DNA from: an uncultured Clostridium sp.
GTDB lineage: Bacteria; Bacillota; Clostridia; TANB77; CAG-508
Direction of reading: 5' to 3'
DNA length: 11,639 bases
Assembly: GCA_958422985.1 (NCBI GenBank)
Contig: CATZPY010000032.1
Coordinates: forward strand, 1 to 11,639
The translations under genes were made by a program, and so were the position numbers. This document shows positions 1 to 6,397 of the stretch, piece by piece (the first letter of the stretch is position 1; the number at the start of each line of letters is the position of its first letter). The notes under the pieces are model-generated. The model worked only from the letters and a program-made list of their open reading frames with translations. It made no database searches and was not told the DNA's origin.

Positions 1-1
1 A

Positions 2-1057
2 AATCCGAAATTTATAGAACCAGAATCTAGAAAAAATGAAATATTCAATAACTTTTTAAAGCCAGGTTTAGAAGATTTATGTATAACAAGAACTACCTTC
101 GACTGGGGTGTAAAAGTAAAAAGCGATCCTAAACACGTTGTATATGTATGGCTTGACGCACTAACAAATTACATTACAGCTTTAGGGTATGGATCTGATA
201 ATGAAGAATTATTTAACAAGTATTGGCCAGCAGACTTACATGTTGTTGGTAAAGATATTATAAGATTTCACGGAATATATTGGCCAATTTTCTTAATGGC
301 ATTAGATTTACCACTTCCAAAGAAGATTTATGCACATGGTTTTATAATGATGAAAGATGGTAAAATGTCTAAATCTAAGGGAAATGTAATTTATCCAGAA
401 ATTTTAATAGATAGATATGGCATAGATGCTACAAAATATTTCTTAATTAGAGAATTTCCATTTGGACAAGATACTATATTTACACCAGAAGGCTTTGTTG
501 AAAGATTTAATTATGATTTATGCAATGACTTAGGAAATTTATTAAATAGAACCATAGGTATGATAAATAAATATTTTGACGGAAATATTTATGAATATAA
601 CGGACACAAAAACGAACCAGATGACGAAATAGAAAAATACGCTATTTCTCAAGTAAAAATTGTAGAAGAAAAAATGGAAAATTTACATTTAAATGAAGCA
701 TTAGCAGAAATTTGGAGTTTAATTTCTAGAACAAATAAGTATATAGACGAAACAGCTCCATGGTTACTTGCAAAAGATGAAGAAATGCAAGATAAATTAA
801 AATCTGTAATGTACCATTTATGTGAAAACCTAAGAAAAGTTGCAATATTAATTAGTCCATTTATGGAAGAAACAGCAAACAGTATATTTAATCAACTAGG
901 GTTAACAAACGAAAATTTACAAACATGGGAAAGTTTATATGAATATAATAAAATTCCTGATGGCACAAAAGTAATAGAAAAAGGAGTACCTTTATTTGTA
1001 AGATTAGATTTGGAAGAAGAAGTTTCTTATATAAGAGAACAAATGGCAAAAAAATAA
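2..1057 (+). CDS. metG: Methionyl-tRNA synthetase, 3' part (5' end outside window)
   Basis: Class I aminoacyl-tRNA synthetase that charges tRNA-Met with methionine in the cytoplasm. The reading frame is open from base 2, and the first in-window ATG (296) is internal, because family sequence such as TTFDWGVKV, VYVWLDALTNYITALG and HVVGKDIIRFHGIYWP is encoded upstream of it. The class I signature KMSKSKGNV lies at 362-388 (KMSKS 362-376), followed by the anticodon-binding helical domain with the usual DLGNLLNR segment. The HIGH motif and zinc knuckle lie before the window. The protein ends soon after GVPLFVRLDLEEEV with REQMAKK, so it lacks the C-terminal EMAP/Trbp111-like tRNA-binding domain found on many Firmicute MetRS and is the short form. 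A DUF3006 gene follows 40 bp downstream, probably in the same transcript. The family assignment is secure. Confidence 0.97.
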   Translation, partial: NPKFIEPESRKNEIFNNFLKPGLEDLCITRTTFDWGVKVKSDPKHVVYVWLDALTNYITALGYGSDNEELFNKYWPADLHVVGKDIIRFHGIYWPIFLMALDLPLPKKIYAHGFIMMKDGKMSKSKGNVIYPEILIDRYGIDATKYFLIREFPFGQDTIFTPEGFVERFNYDLCNDLGNLLNRTIGMINKYFDGNIYEYNGHKNEPDDEIEKYAISQVKIVEEKMENLHLNEALAEIWSLISRTNKYIDETAPWLLAKDEEMQDKLKSVMYHLCENLRKVAILISPFMEETANSIFNQLGLTNENLQTWESLYEYNKIPDGTKVIEKGVPLFVRLDLEEEVSYIREQMAKK

Positions 1058-1097
1058 AGTTTATTAAAAACTATAATTGTAAGGAGGAAAAATTTAT

Positions 1098-1412
1098 TTG
1101 GAATTAGACTTATTAAACAGCATTATTGGGGGACAAAATGAAATTGACATTGATCAATTTAAAAGGGAGCTGACAAATAAATTAGAAGAAATGGAAAATA
1201 GATTTACAGTTGACAGAATTGAAAACGATATAGCTGTATTAGAAAATAGAGATACAGGAGAAATATTTAATGTAAATAAAAGAGAGTTACCACAAGAGTT
1301 AAAAGAAGGAACAATTTTAAAAATGGTTAATAATAAGTATGAAATAGATATTGCAGAACAAAAAAATATTGAAGATAGAATAAAAGAGAAAATGAACAAA
1401 TTGTGGAAATAA
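1098..1412 (+). CDS. DUF3006 family protein, TTG start
   Basis: A 104-residue, highly charged, probably cytoplasmic protein. Residues about 35-95 (FTVDRIENDIAVLENRDTGE, then a KRELPQELKEGTIL segment) match the DUF3006 pattern, a small domain of unknown biochemical role that is often encoded beside, or fused to, ComEC-like metallo-beta-lactamase proteins. The TTG start is chosen because AAGGAGG (1081-1087) lies 10 bases before it. The first in-frame ATG (1191, residue 32) has only a weak GAAG-like site and would remove about 30 residues before the domain. The N-terminal 30 residues (LLNSIIGGQ, then a helix-rich stretch) are not recognised. The gene lies 40 bp after metG and 27 bp before the MBL-fold gene. 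Function is unknown; the context suggests a job tied to that hydrolase. Confidence 0.85.
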   Translation: MELDLLNSIIGGQNEIDIDQFKRELTNKLEEMENRFTVDRIENDIAVLENRDTGEIFNVNKRELPQELKEGTILKMVNNKYEIDIAEQKNIEDRIKEKMNKLWK

Positions 1413-1439
1413 AACAAAAGAAAGAATGGAGTAAGTAGC

Positions 1440-2459
1440 ATGGGAAATAAAGATGGTAATGAAAAACTTAGTCTTTGGGAAAAGTCAAAATTAGGAAGAA
1501 AAACTAAATATTACAAAATACACACATGGCTTAGTAGACTAGCTTCACTAATAATTTTAATTGTTCTACTAGTATTAGGTAAGAATTATTGGGAAACACA
1601 CGACTACAATAATTATATAGAAAATGCATTAGGAAACAAAATTCAAGATGATGTTATAATAAATGACATAGAAAAAACAAATACTATAGAAACAGAAGCA
1701 GTAACAGATGGAAATCTTAGAGTGTATTATATAGATGTAGGACAGGCAGATAGTACTTTAGTTATAGATAAAGACAAAACTATGTTAATTGATGCAGGAA
1801 CAAATGAGGCAGGAAATACTGTAGTAAAATTCTTAAAAGATAAAGGAATAACAAAAATAGATTATTTAATAGGAACACATCCTCATGAAGACCATATTGG
1901 TGGATTAGATTATGTTATAGATAATTTTGACATTGGAGTAATTTATATGCCAAAGATGCAAACTACTACAAAGACATTTGAAGATGTTTTAGATAGTATT
2001 GCAAATAAAAATTTACAAGTTACAACTCCAATTGTTGGTAATACATTTAAATTAACAAATGCAAATTGTACTATAATGGCTACAGATACAAAGGATACAA
2101 AGGACAATTTAAATTTATCTTCTATTGTTTTAAGAATGACATATGGAGGAAATAGTTTCTTGTTTATGGGAGATGCAGAAGCAGAAGTGGAAGCTAGTAG
2201 GACATGGCAACCAGCAGATGTTTTAAAGGTGGGGCACCATGGCTCTAGAACATCTTCTACACAAAACTTTGTTTTTCAAGTAATGCCATCTATATCAGTT
2301 ATACCAGTAGGTAAGGATAATTCATACAATTTACCAAATAAAGAAACATTAGACAAATTAACTTCTGTTGGTTCAAAAATATATAGAACAGACGAAGATG
2401 GTACTATTCTTATTGTAAGTGATGGTTCTAATATAAAAGTGGAAACAAAAGTGAGATAG
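1440..2459 (+). CDS. Membrane-anchored ComEC/Rec2-like metallo-beta-lactamase-fold hydrolase
   Basis: A 339-residue protein with a basic N-terminus, one membrane segment at about residues 32-47 (LASLIILIVLLVLG) and no clear cleavage site, so it is probably anchored with the catalytic domain outside. The MBL domain (about 93-335) carries DVGQAD (99-104), the metal motif HPHEDH (147-152), GDAE (244-247) and GHHGS (265-269). These are hallmarks of the stand-alone MBL domain related to the C-terminal part of competence protein ComEC. The competence membrane domain is absent, so this is not ComEC itself. Family relatives are hydrolases, possibly nucleases or phosphodiesterases; the substrate cannot be read here. 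The late NxYGHP-type motif usual in this group reads NSYNLP (294-299), without the His. ATG 1440 is preceded by GGAG at 1427-1430. The DUF3006 neighbour is typical. The stop is TAG, the only one seen in the window. Confidence 0.9.
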   Translation: MGNKDGNEKLSLWEKSKLGRKTKYYKIHTWLSRLASLIILIVLLVLGKNYWETHDYNNYIENALGNKIQDDVIINDIEKTNTIETEAVTDGNLRVYYIDVGQADSTLVIDKDKTMLIDAGTNEAGNTVVKFLKDKGITKIDYLIGTHPHEDHIGGLDYVIDNFDIGVIYMPKMQTTTKTFEDVLDSIANKNLQVTTPIVGNTFKLTNANCTIMATDTKDTKDNLNLSSIVLRMTYGGNSFLFMGDAEAEVEASRTWQPADVLKVGHHGSRTSSTQNFVFQVMPSISVIPVGKDNSYNLPNKETLDKLTSVGSKIYRTDEDGTILIVSDGSNIKVETKVR

Positions 2460-2471
2460 AAGGAGAAAGAA

Positions 2472-3935
2472 ATGAAAGAGATTATAAAGAAGCATTTAAA
2501 TAAATTAAACATAGGACTTATTGTATTAATTGCAATAGCACCTATGCTTCTATGCTTTAATGATAGTTTGTGGTTTGACGAGGCATATTCTGTAGGAATT
2601 GCAAGACAACCATGGGGAAATTTATTAATTTCTACAATTAATGATGTTCACCCAATATTGTATTATGTATTGCTTAAGTTGTATTCCTTAATTTGTGGAA
2701 CTAGTGTAATAGCATTAAGAATATTTTCGGTAATTCCAATAATTTTATTAGCAATATTTTCATTTGTAAAAATAAGAAAAGAGTTTGGAGAAAAAGTAAG
2801 TTTTTACTTTAACTTAGTGCTTTTATTATTACCTGTTACAATGCACTATGGTTCACAAATAAGAATGTATAGCTTAGCAATGCTTTTTGTAACGATTACA
2901 GCAGTATATGCATATTTAGCATATAAAAATAACAAGAAAAAAGATTGGATAATATTTGCAATAGCTAGCATTTGCAGTGCATATACACATTACTTTGCAC
3001 TATTTACCATTGGAATAATAAATATTTTATTACTTTTCTTTGTAATAAGAGAAAAAAAGGAACTTTTAAAAAGATGGTTTATATATGGAGCTATACAAAT
3101 AGTTTGCTATTTACCAGGAGCATTAATATTCTTTATGCAATCATCTAGGGTGGCAAATGGTTTTTGGATAAGTGTAAATTATCCAGATATTATAACTCAA
3201 ATTGTAGAATTCTTCTTTTTAGATAGTATTAATTCTGGTTTACCAGCTATATTTGGTGTATTTATAGTAGTATACATGATTTTAAGAGTACATAAATTAT
3301 ATTTAGAAGATAAAAAGAAAATAAGGCCAGTTACAATAGCTTTAACTACTTGTGGATTAGTAATACTTGTAACATTATTAATTTCTTTTGTAAGAGCAGT
3401 ATTTATACCAAGATATATGTTACCAATGTTAGGATTATTTATATTTGCACTAGCATATGTATTAGCTGTCGAAAAAAGTCGAATAGTAAAAATAGTAATA
3501 TGTGCTGGACTAATAGGATTAACTATTTGGAATGGAATTACATTATGGAATAAATCTTATTCTGAAGAAAATAGTAAGCCTATAGATGCAATTAAAGCAG
3601 AAGTACAAGAAAACGACATTTTTGTATATACAACAATAAGACCTAGTAGTTCTGTTGCTATAGAATTTAATAAAAATCAACAATATTTTTACAATAAAGA
3701 TAATTGGACAGTAGAAAAAGCTTATGGGGCTTTTGCACCACAAATGAAAGTTGTAAATAATTTAGAAGAAATAGAAAATTATACCGGTAGAATCTGGGTT
3801 ATAGATGCTGCAGATTCTAATATGTATGACTATATAAGCGAAATGGAAGGAACAAATATTGTTAAAAATAAGGAAGAATATAGTCATCCATTTAGTGGTG
3901 ATAAATTTATAATATCATTATTTGAAAAAAAATAA
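2472..3935 (+). CDS. Polytopic PMT_2/ArnT-like glycosyltransferase
   Basis: A 487-residue integral membrane protein with about nine to eleven hydrophobic helices between residues 13 and 360, followed by a soluble C-terminal region (about 361-487). The first predicted external loop contains SLWFDEAYS (D36-E37), then DVHPILYY (58-65). This acidic pair and HP segment are typical of GT-C fold enzymes of the PMT_2/RgtA-D-like group (GT39/GT83 relatives), which use polyprenyl-phosphate-linked sugars as donors. RYMLPMLGLF (314-323) matches the conserved RY..P helix start in this superfamily. The acceptor may be a lipid, a cell-wall polymer or a protein; the sequence does not decide. ATG 2472 has AAGGAG at 2460-2465, and the gap to the preceding MBL gene is 12 bp, so the two are probably co-transcribed. 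No convincing hairpin terminator follows the stop. Confidence 0.85.
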   Translation: MKEIIKKHLNKLNIGLIVLIAIAPMLLCFNDSLWFDEAYSVGIARQPWGNLLISTINDVHPILYYVLLKLYSLICGTSVIALRIFSVIPIILLAIFSFVKIRKEFGEKVSFYFNLVLLLLPVTMHYGSQIRMYSLAMLFVTITAVYAYLAYKNNKKKDWIIFAIASICSAYTHYFALFTIGIINILLLFFVIREKKELLKRWFIYGAIQIVCYLPGALIFFMQSSRVANGFWISVNYPDIITQIVEFFFLDSINSGLPAIFGVFIVVYMILRVHKLYLEDKKKIRPVTIALTTCGLVILVTLLISFVRAVFIPRYMLPMLGLFIFALAYVLAVEKSRIVKIVICAGLIGLTIWNGITLWNKSYSEENSKPIDAIKAEVQENDIFVYTTIRPSSSVAIEFNKNQQYFYNKDNWTVEKAYGAFAPQMKVVNNLEEIENYTGRIWVIDAADSNMYDYISEMEGTNIVKNKEEYSHPFSGDKFIISLFEKK

Positions 3936-3949
3936 AAAAAATTTAATTG

Positions 3950-3979
3950 TACGACAGGTTTCGACAAAAAATATCGACA
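3950..3979 (-). promoter_or_regulatory. Three Spo0A-box-like heptamers
   Basis: The 0A box TGTCGAA reads TTCGACA on the plus strand. A perfect copy lies at 3960-3966, with single-mismatch copies at 3950-3956 (TACGACA) and 3973-3979 (ATCGACA), all in the same orientation. The first two are exactly 10 bp apart, one helical turn. Relative to a start site near 4000, the two upstream boxes fall at about -50 to -44 and -40 to -34, where Spo0A binds at activated sigma-A promoters such as spoIIG. Binding and direction of regulation are inferred. Confidence 0.65.
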
Positions 3980-3984
3980 CTATA

Positions 3985-3993
3985 TGCTATAAT
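3985..3993 (+). promoter_or_regulatory. Extended -10 element of the Spo0E-like gene
   Basis: TGCTATAAT provides a consensus -10 hexamer (3988-3993) with an extended TGn. There is no normal -35 at 17 bp. The best TTGACA-like hexamer, TCGACA at 3961-3966, is 21 bp upstream and is part of the perfect 0A box. Long spacing with a box over the -35 is characteristic of Spo0A-dependent sigma-A promoters. Confidence 0.7.
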
Positions 3994-4015
3994 TTGTATA
4001 TAGGAGGGATGCGAT

Positions 4016-4177
4016 ATGGATGTTACTTTAAAAATTCAAAAACATAGAGCAAAATTAGAACAAATGATTTTAGACAAAGAGGACTATAATGACATTGTGA
4101 GGCAAAGCCAAAAGTTGGATAAATACATAAATATCGCAATGGAGCAAATGATGTCGAAATCAAGAAATAATAACTAA
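4016..4177 (+). CDS. Spo0E-like aspartyl-phosphate phosphatase (53 aa)
   Basis: A small cytoplasmic protein predicted as an antiparallel helical pair. Residues 31-37 (SQKLDKY) are the signature SQxLDxxI-type motif of the Spo0E family (Spo0E, YnzD, YisI), whose members dephosphorylate Spo0A~P and so restrain sporulation. The conserved Ser31, Gln32 and Asp35 are present, and the length is close to the family norm. AGGAGG at 4002-4007 sits 8 bp before ATG 4016; the earlier ATG at 4009 is out of frame and closes after 12 codons. The gene stands alone, with its own promoter carrying Spo0A-box-like sites and a strong terminator immediately after its stop. It is too short for many ORF callers. The family assignment is confident; which Clostridial paralogue it is cannot be said. 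Confidence 0.87.
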   Translation: MDVTLKIQKHRAKLEQMILDKEDYNDIVRQSQKLDKYINIAMEQMMSKSRNNN

Positions 4178-4207
4178 AAGCACTATTCAATAGAATAGTG
4201 CTTTTAG
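4174..4207 (+). terminator. Terminator of the Spo0E-like gene
   Basis: A perfect 15-bp inverted repeat (CTAAAAGCACTATTC, loop AATA, then the complement ending GCTTTTAG) begins over the stop codon. The U-run lies inside the right arm, opposite an A-run, so it could act in both directions. Confidence 0.85.
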
Positions 4208-4248
4208 CGAAATTATTTACAAATTTAAAGAATAAAACAACAATATGA

Positions 4249-4277
4249 TTGACATTATAAAGAATAAGAAATAAAAT
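4249..4277 (+). promoter_or_regulatory. Sigma-A promoter of fba
   Basis: A perfect -35 TTGACA (4249-4254), a 17-bp spacer and -10 TAAAAT (4272-4277) place the transcription start near 4284, about 30 bases before the aldolase ATG. This promoter lies downstream of the preceding terminator, so the aldolase gene is independently transcribed. Confidence 0.75.
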
Positions 4278-4312
4278 AATAGAGAAAATGAATTTAAGGA
4301 AGGTGATTTTTT

Positions 4313-5242
4313 ATGCCATTTGTAACAACAAAGGAAATGTTTGAAAAATCTATGAAGGAGAAATTTGCAATAGGTGCATTTAATATTAATAATATGGAGT
4401 TTGTACAAGCAATAATGGATGCAGCAGCTAAAGAAAACTCACCAGTTATATTACAAACTTCAGCAAGTGCTATAAAATATGCAAGAATACCATATTTAAA
4501 GAAAATGATAGAAGCTGGTTTAGAAGAACATGACATTCCAGTAGCATTACATCTAGACCATGGTCCAGACTTCGAAACTTGTAAAATGTGTGTAGATAAT
4601 GGTTATACATCAATAATGTTTGACGGTTCAAAATATGATTTTGAAACAAATATAAAACTAACAAAAGAAGTTGTAGACTATGCACATGCACATGGTGTAG
4701 TAGTAGAAGCAGAACTTGGAAAATTAGCAGGAATTGAAGATGATGTTAATGTTTCAGCAGAAGATGCTATGTATACAAATCCAGAAGAAGCAAAAGAATT
4801 TGTAGAAAGAACAGGATGTGATTCTTTAGCAATAGCAATTGGAACAAGCCATGGAGCTTACAAATTTAAAGGTGAAGCAAAATTAAGATTTGATATTTTA
4901 GCTAAAATTAAGGAAAAAATACCAAATACACCAATAGTATTACATGGTGCTTCAACAGTTATACCAGAGCTTGTAGAAATTTGTAACAAATATGGAGCAG
5001 ACTTACCAGGAGCAAAAGGTGTTCCAGACGAAATATTGCATGAAGCAAGTACTTTAGGAGTATCAAAAATAAATGTAGATACAGACCTAAGATTAGCTAT
5101 GACAGCAGGAATAAGAGAAACATTTGTAGAAAGTCCAAATGTATTTGACCCAAGAAAATATATGGGAAAAGGAAGAGACTTAATAGAAGAAACAGTAGCA
5201 CATAAAATAAGAGAAGTATTTGGATCAAGCAACAAAGCATAA
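4313..5242 (+). CDS. fba: Class II fructose-1,6-bisphosphate aldolase
   Basis: A 309-residue cytoplasmic glycolytic enzyme that reversibly cleaves fructose 1,6-bisphosphate to dihydroxyacetone phosphate and glyceraldehyde 3-phosphate. It is Zn-dependent. The motif HLDHGPD (80-86) supplies catalytic Asp82 and zinc ligand His83; His180 (GTSHG) and His211 (VLHGAS) complete the metal site. FDGSKYDFE (103-111), the EAELGKLAG segment (132-140) and NVDTDLR (254-260) are typical of the family, the last binding substrate phosphate. Length is normal for clostridial enzymes. ATG 4313 is preceded by GGAAGGTGAT, complementary to the 16S 3' end. It is monocistronic, with a good sigma-A promoter at 4249-4277 and a strong terminator at 5265-5303. 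Codon use is strongly AT-biased and regular, as expected of a highly expressed housekeeping gene. Tagatose-bisphosphate aldolase is the closest alternative but fits less well in this context. Confidence 0.96.
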   Translation: MPFVTTKEMFEKSMKEKFAIGAFNINNMEFVQAIMDAAAKENSPVILQTSASAIKYARIPYLKKMIEAGLEEHDIPVALHLDHGPDFETCKMCVDNGYTSIMFDGSKYDFETNIKLTKEVVDYAHAHGVVVEAELGKLAGIEDDVNVSAEDAMYTNPEEAKEFVERTGCDSLAIAIGTSHGAYKFKGEAKLRFDILAKIKEKIPNTPIVLHGASTVIPELVEICNKYGADLPGAKGVPDEILHEASTLGVSKINVDTDLRLAMTAGIRETFVESPNVFDPRKYMGKGRDLIEETVAHKIREVFGSSNKA

Positions 5243-5264
5243 AACGGGATTAGGAGACAATCCT

Positions 5265-5303
5265 AAAAATCCCTCCTTTATAAATTATAAAGGAGGGATT
5301 TTT
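5265..5303. terminator. Bidirectional terminator between fba and the peroxiredoxin gene
   Basis: A perfect 19-bp inverted repeat has arms at 5265-5283 and 5285-5303, with a TCCCTCC/GGAGGGA core, A-run on the left and T-run on the right. It lies between two convergent genes and has a U-tract in either direction. Confidence 0.9.
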
Positions 5304-5329
5304 CTGTACTAAATGATATTATTATATAA

Positions 5330-6007
5330 TTATTTATCTAATTTTTTGTTTTCAGAATTTTTAAAGCTTAAATACCAGGACATACCATTTTTATTTTTAT
5401 TAAGGCTATCATTTCTTTGGCAAAGTGAATTAAAAGTTCTTGGAGAAGGAGCAATCATTGGATTACCCGGAACCCAATTAGCTGGTGTCATACACTTATT
5501 TTGGTCAGCATATTGCAGTGCAGTTACAGTTCTTAATATTTCTGGTATATATCTACCTATATTCATAGGATAAATAAAAATACTTCTAATAATTCCATTA
5601 TTGTCAATTATAAAAACATTTCTTACAGTTTCTGTAGAACTTATATCATTAGAAATCATACCATATTTTCTAGAAATAATACCACTTTGATCTGCTATAA
5701 TTGGAAAATTTACAATAAGACCTGTTTTTAAATAAATATCATACAGCCATGCTAAATGGGAATTTAATCCATCTACGCTAATACCAATAAGTTCAGTATT
5801 TATTTTCTTAAAATATGTATCTGCTTTAGCAAAGCCAATTATTTCAGTTGTACAAACTGGGGTAAAATCACCAGGATGCGAAAAAAATACTACCCATTTG
5901 CCCTTATAAGTAGAAAGAGAAATATCACCAGTAGTAGAAACAGCATTAAAATCTGGAGCTTCCATACCAATTTTTAAGTTATTATTCATCATTATTTCAT
6001 AATCCAT
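5330..6007 (-). CDS. Peroxiredoxin, Prx6/AhpC-TSA type
   Basis: A 225-residue thiol peroxidase that reduces hydrogen peroxide or organic peroxides, in the cytoplasm. The active-site motif HPGDFTPVCTTE (44-55) contains Thr49 and peroxidatic Cys52; Arg129 (TVRNVF) is the matching active-site Arg. The TPANWVPG segment (174-181) places it in the Prx6-like class common in archaea and Clostridia. The start at 6007 is chosen because AAAGGAG lies about 9 bases before it; an in-frame ATG 14 codons upstream lacks a ribosome binding site and lies in the promoter. The C-terminal CxxxxxC pair around the DWWFC motif seen in archaeal relatives is missing here (residues 208-214 are GMSWYLS). Cys172 and Cys196 remain. 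The gene is convergent with fba and divergent from the DUF1540 gene. Confidence 0.92.
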   Translation of the reverse strand: MDYEIMMNNNLKIGMEAPDFNAVSTTGDISLSTYKGKWVVFFSHPGDFTPVCTTEIIGFAKADTYFKKINTELIGISVDGLNSHLAWLYDIYLKTGLIVNFPIIADQSGIISRKYGMISNDISSTETVRNVFIIDNNGIIRSIFIYPMNIGRYIPEILRTVTALQYADQNKCMTPANWVPGNPMIAPSPRTFNSLCQRNDSLNKNKNGMSWYLSFKNSENKKLDK

Positions 6008-6037
6008 AAAAATATACTCCTTTATATTTTTATTAAT

Positions 6038-6066
6038 AGTATATGGCATAAAAAAATTTTTGTTAA
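6038..6066 (-). promoter_or_regulatory. Sigma-A promoter of the peroxiredoxin gene
   Basis: On the minus strand, TTAACA (6066-6061), a 17-bp spacer and TATACT (6043-6038) form a near-consensus promoter. The start site would be near 6031, about 24 bases before the chosen ATG. This also argues against the longer reading that starts at 6049. Confidence 0.75.
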
Positions 6067-6070
6067 TAAA

Positions 6071-6084
6071 ATTCTAACTAGAAT
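6071..6084. promoter_or_regulatory. Short palindrome in the divergent prx/DUF1540 promoter region
   Basis: ATTCTA-AC-TAGAAT is a perfect 6-bp inverted repeat with a 2-bp centre. It lies directly upstream of the peroxiredoxin -35 and about 45 bases before the DUF1540 start. It resembles a small operator but matches no box I can name; it is not a clear PerR site. Confidence 0.3.
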
Positions 6085-6130
6085 AAAAAGAATATATACG
6101 TTAATAATAAAAATATGGAGGTATGATAAT

Positions 6131-6292
6131 ATGGAATATAACCAAAAGATACACTGTTCGGTTGGTAGTTGCAAATATAATGATGTAACAGTACAAGAAT
6201 GTAAATTAAAAGCTATAAATGTTATGCCAAATACAAATGTAAATACAGGAACTGAAAAAGAAACAATGTGTGTAAGTTACAAAAAAGACTAA
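6131..6292 (+). CDS. DUF1540 family four-cysteine protein (53 aa)
   Basis: A very small protein matching the DUF1540 pattern: IHCSVGSCKYND at residues 7-18, then Cys24, the AINV segment (28-31) and a late Cys47 (TMCVSY). The four cysteines C9, C14, C24 and C47 suggest a bound metal such as zinc, as proposed for the family, whose function is unknown. Such proteins are common in spore-forming Firmicutes, usually as one or two domains of this size. GGAGGT at 6117-6122 lies 8 bp before ATG 6131. No convincing -35/-10 pair was found upstream; the 81-bp divergent region also carries the peroxiredoxin promoter and a small palindrome. A hairpin follows the stop. The gene is short enough to be missed by automatic calling. 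Confidence 0.85.
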   Translation: MEYNQKIHCSVGSCKYNDVTVQECKLKAINVMPNTNVNTGTEKETMCVSYKKD

Positions 6293-6302
6293 TAAATAAA
6301 AA

Positions 6303-6345
6303 ATATACCAAAGGTTTTCTAATTATAAAAAGATCTTTGGTATAT
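6303..6345. terminator. Probable terminator hairpin between the DUF1540 gene and smpB
   Basis: ATATACCAAAG (6303-6313) pairs perfectly with CTTTGGTATAT (6335-6345). The 21-base loop holds a T-run and an A-run that can partly extend the stem. It sits between convergent genes. The following sequence is T-rich but lacks a clean U-tract, so efficiency is uncertain. Confidence 0.55.
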
Positions 6346-6397
6346 CATATTATTTTAACTTTAAGATTATTACAAACTGCTAAAAAATATTACAAAT

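Noticed and set aside
4152..4158. Perfect TGTCGAA 0A box at the 3' end of the Spo0E-like gene, upstream of fba
   Set aside because: It is about 90 bp upstream of the fba -35, single, inside coding sequence, and separated from the fba promoter by a terminator hairpin. Another perfect copy at 3467-3473 sits within the glycosyltransferase gene, so isolated matches occur by chance.
4858..5235. Minus-strand 125-codon reading opposite fba
   Set aside because: Antisense shadow of a clearly conserved aldolase gene with no start signals; similar shadows opposite the DUF3006, MBL, glycosyltransferase and AAA+ genes were dismissed for the same reason.
5247..5266. Small hairpin TTAGGA-GACAA-TCCTAA just after the fba stop as a riboregulator
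   Set aside because: It is only 6 bp, abuts the strong terminator, and has no conserved motif; it is more likely incidental.
5996..6049. Longer peroxiredoxin reading starting at 6049
   Set aside because: The extra 14 codons overlap the -10 element and contain the ribosome binding site for the inner ATG at 6007; the family begins near the inner start.
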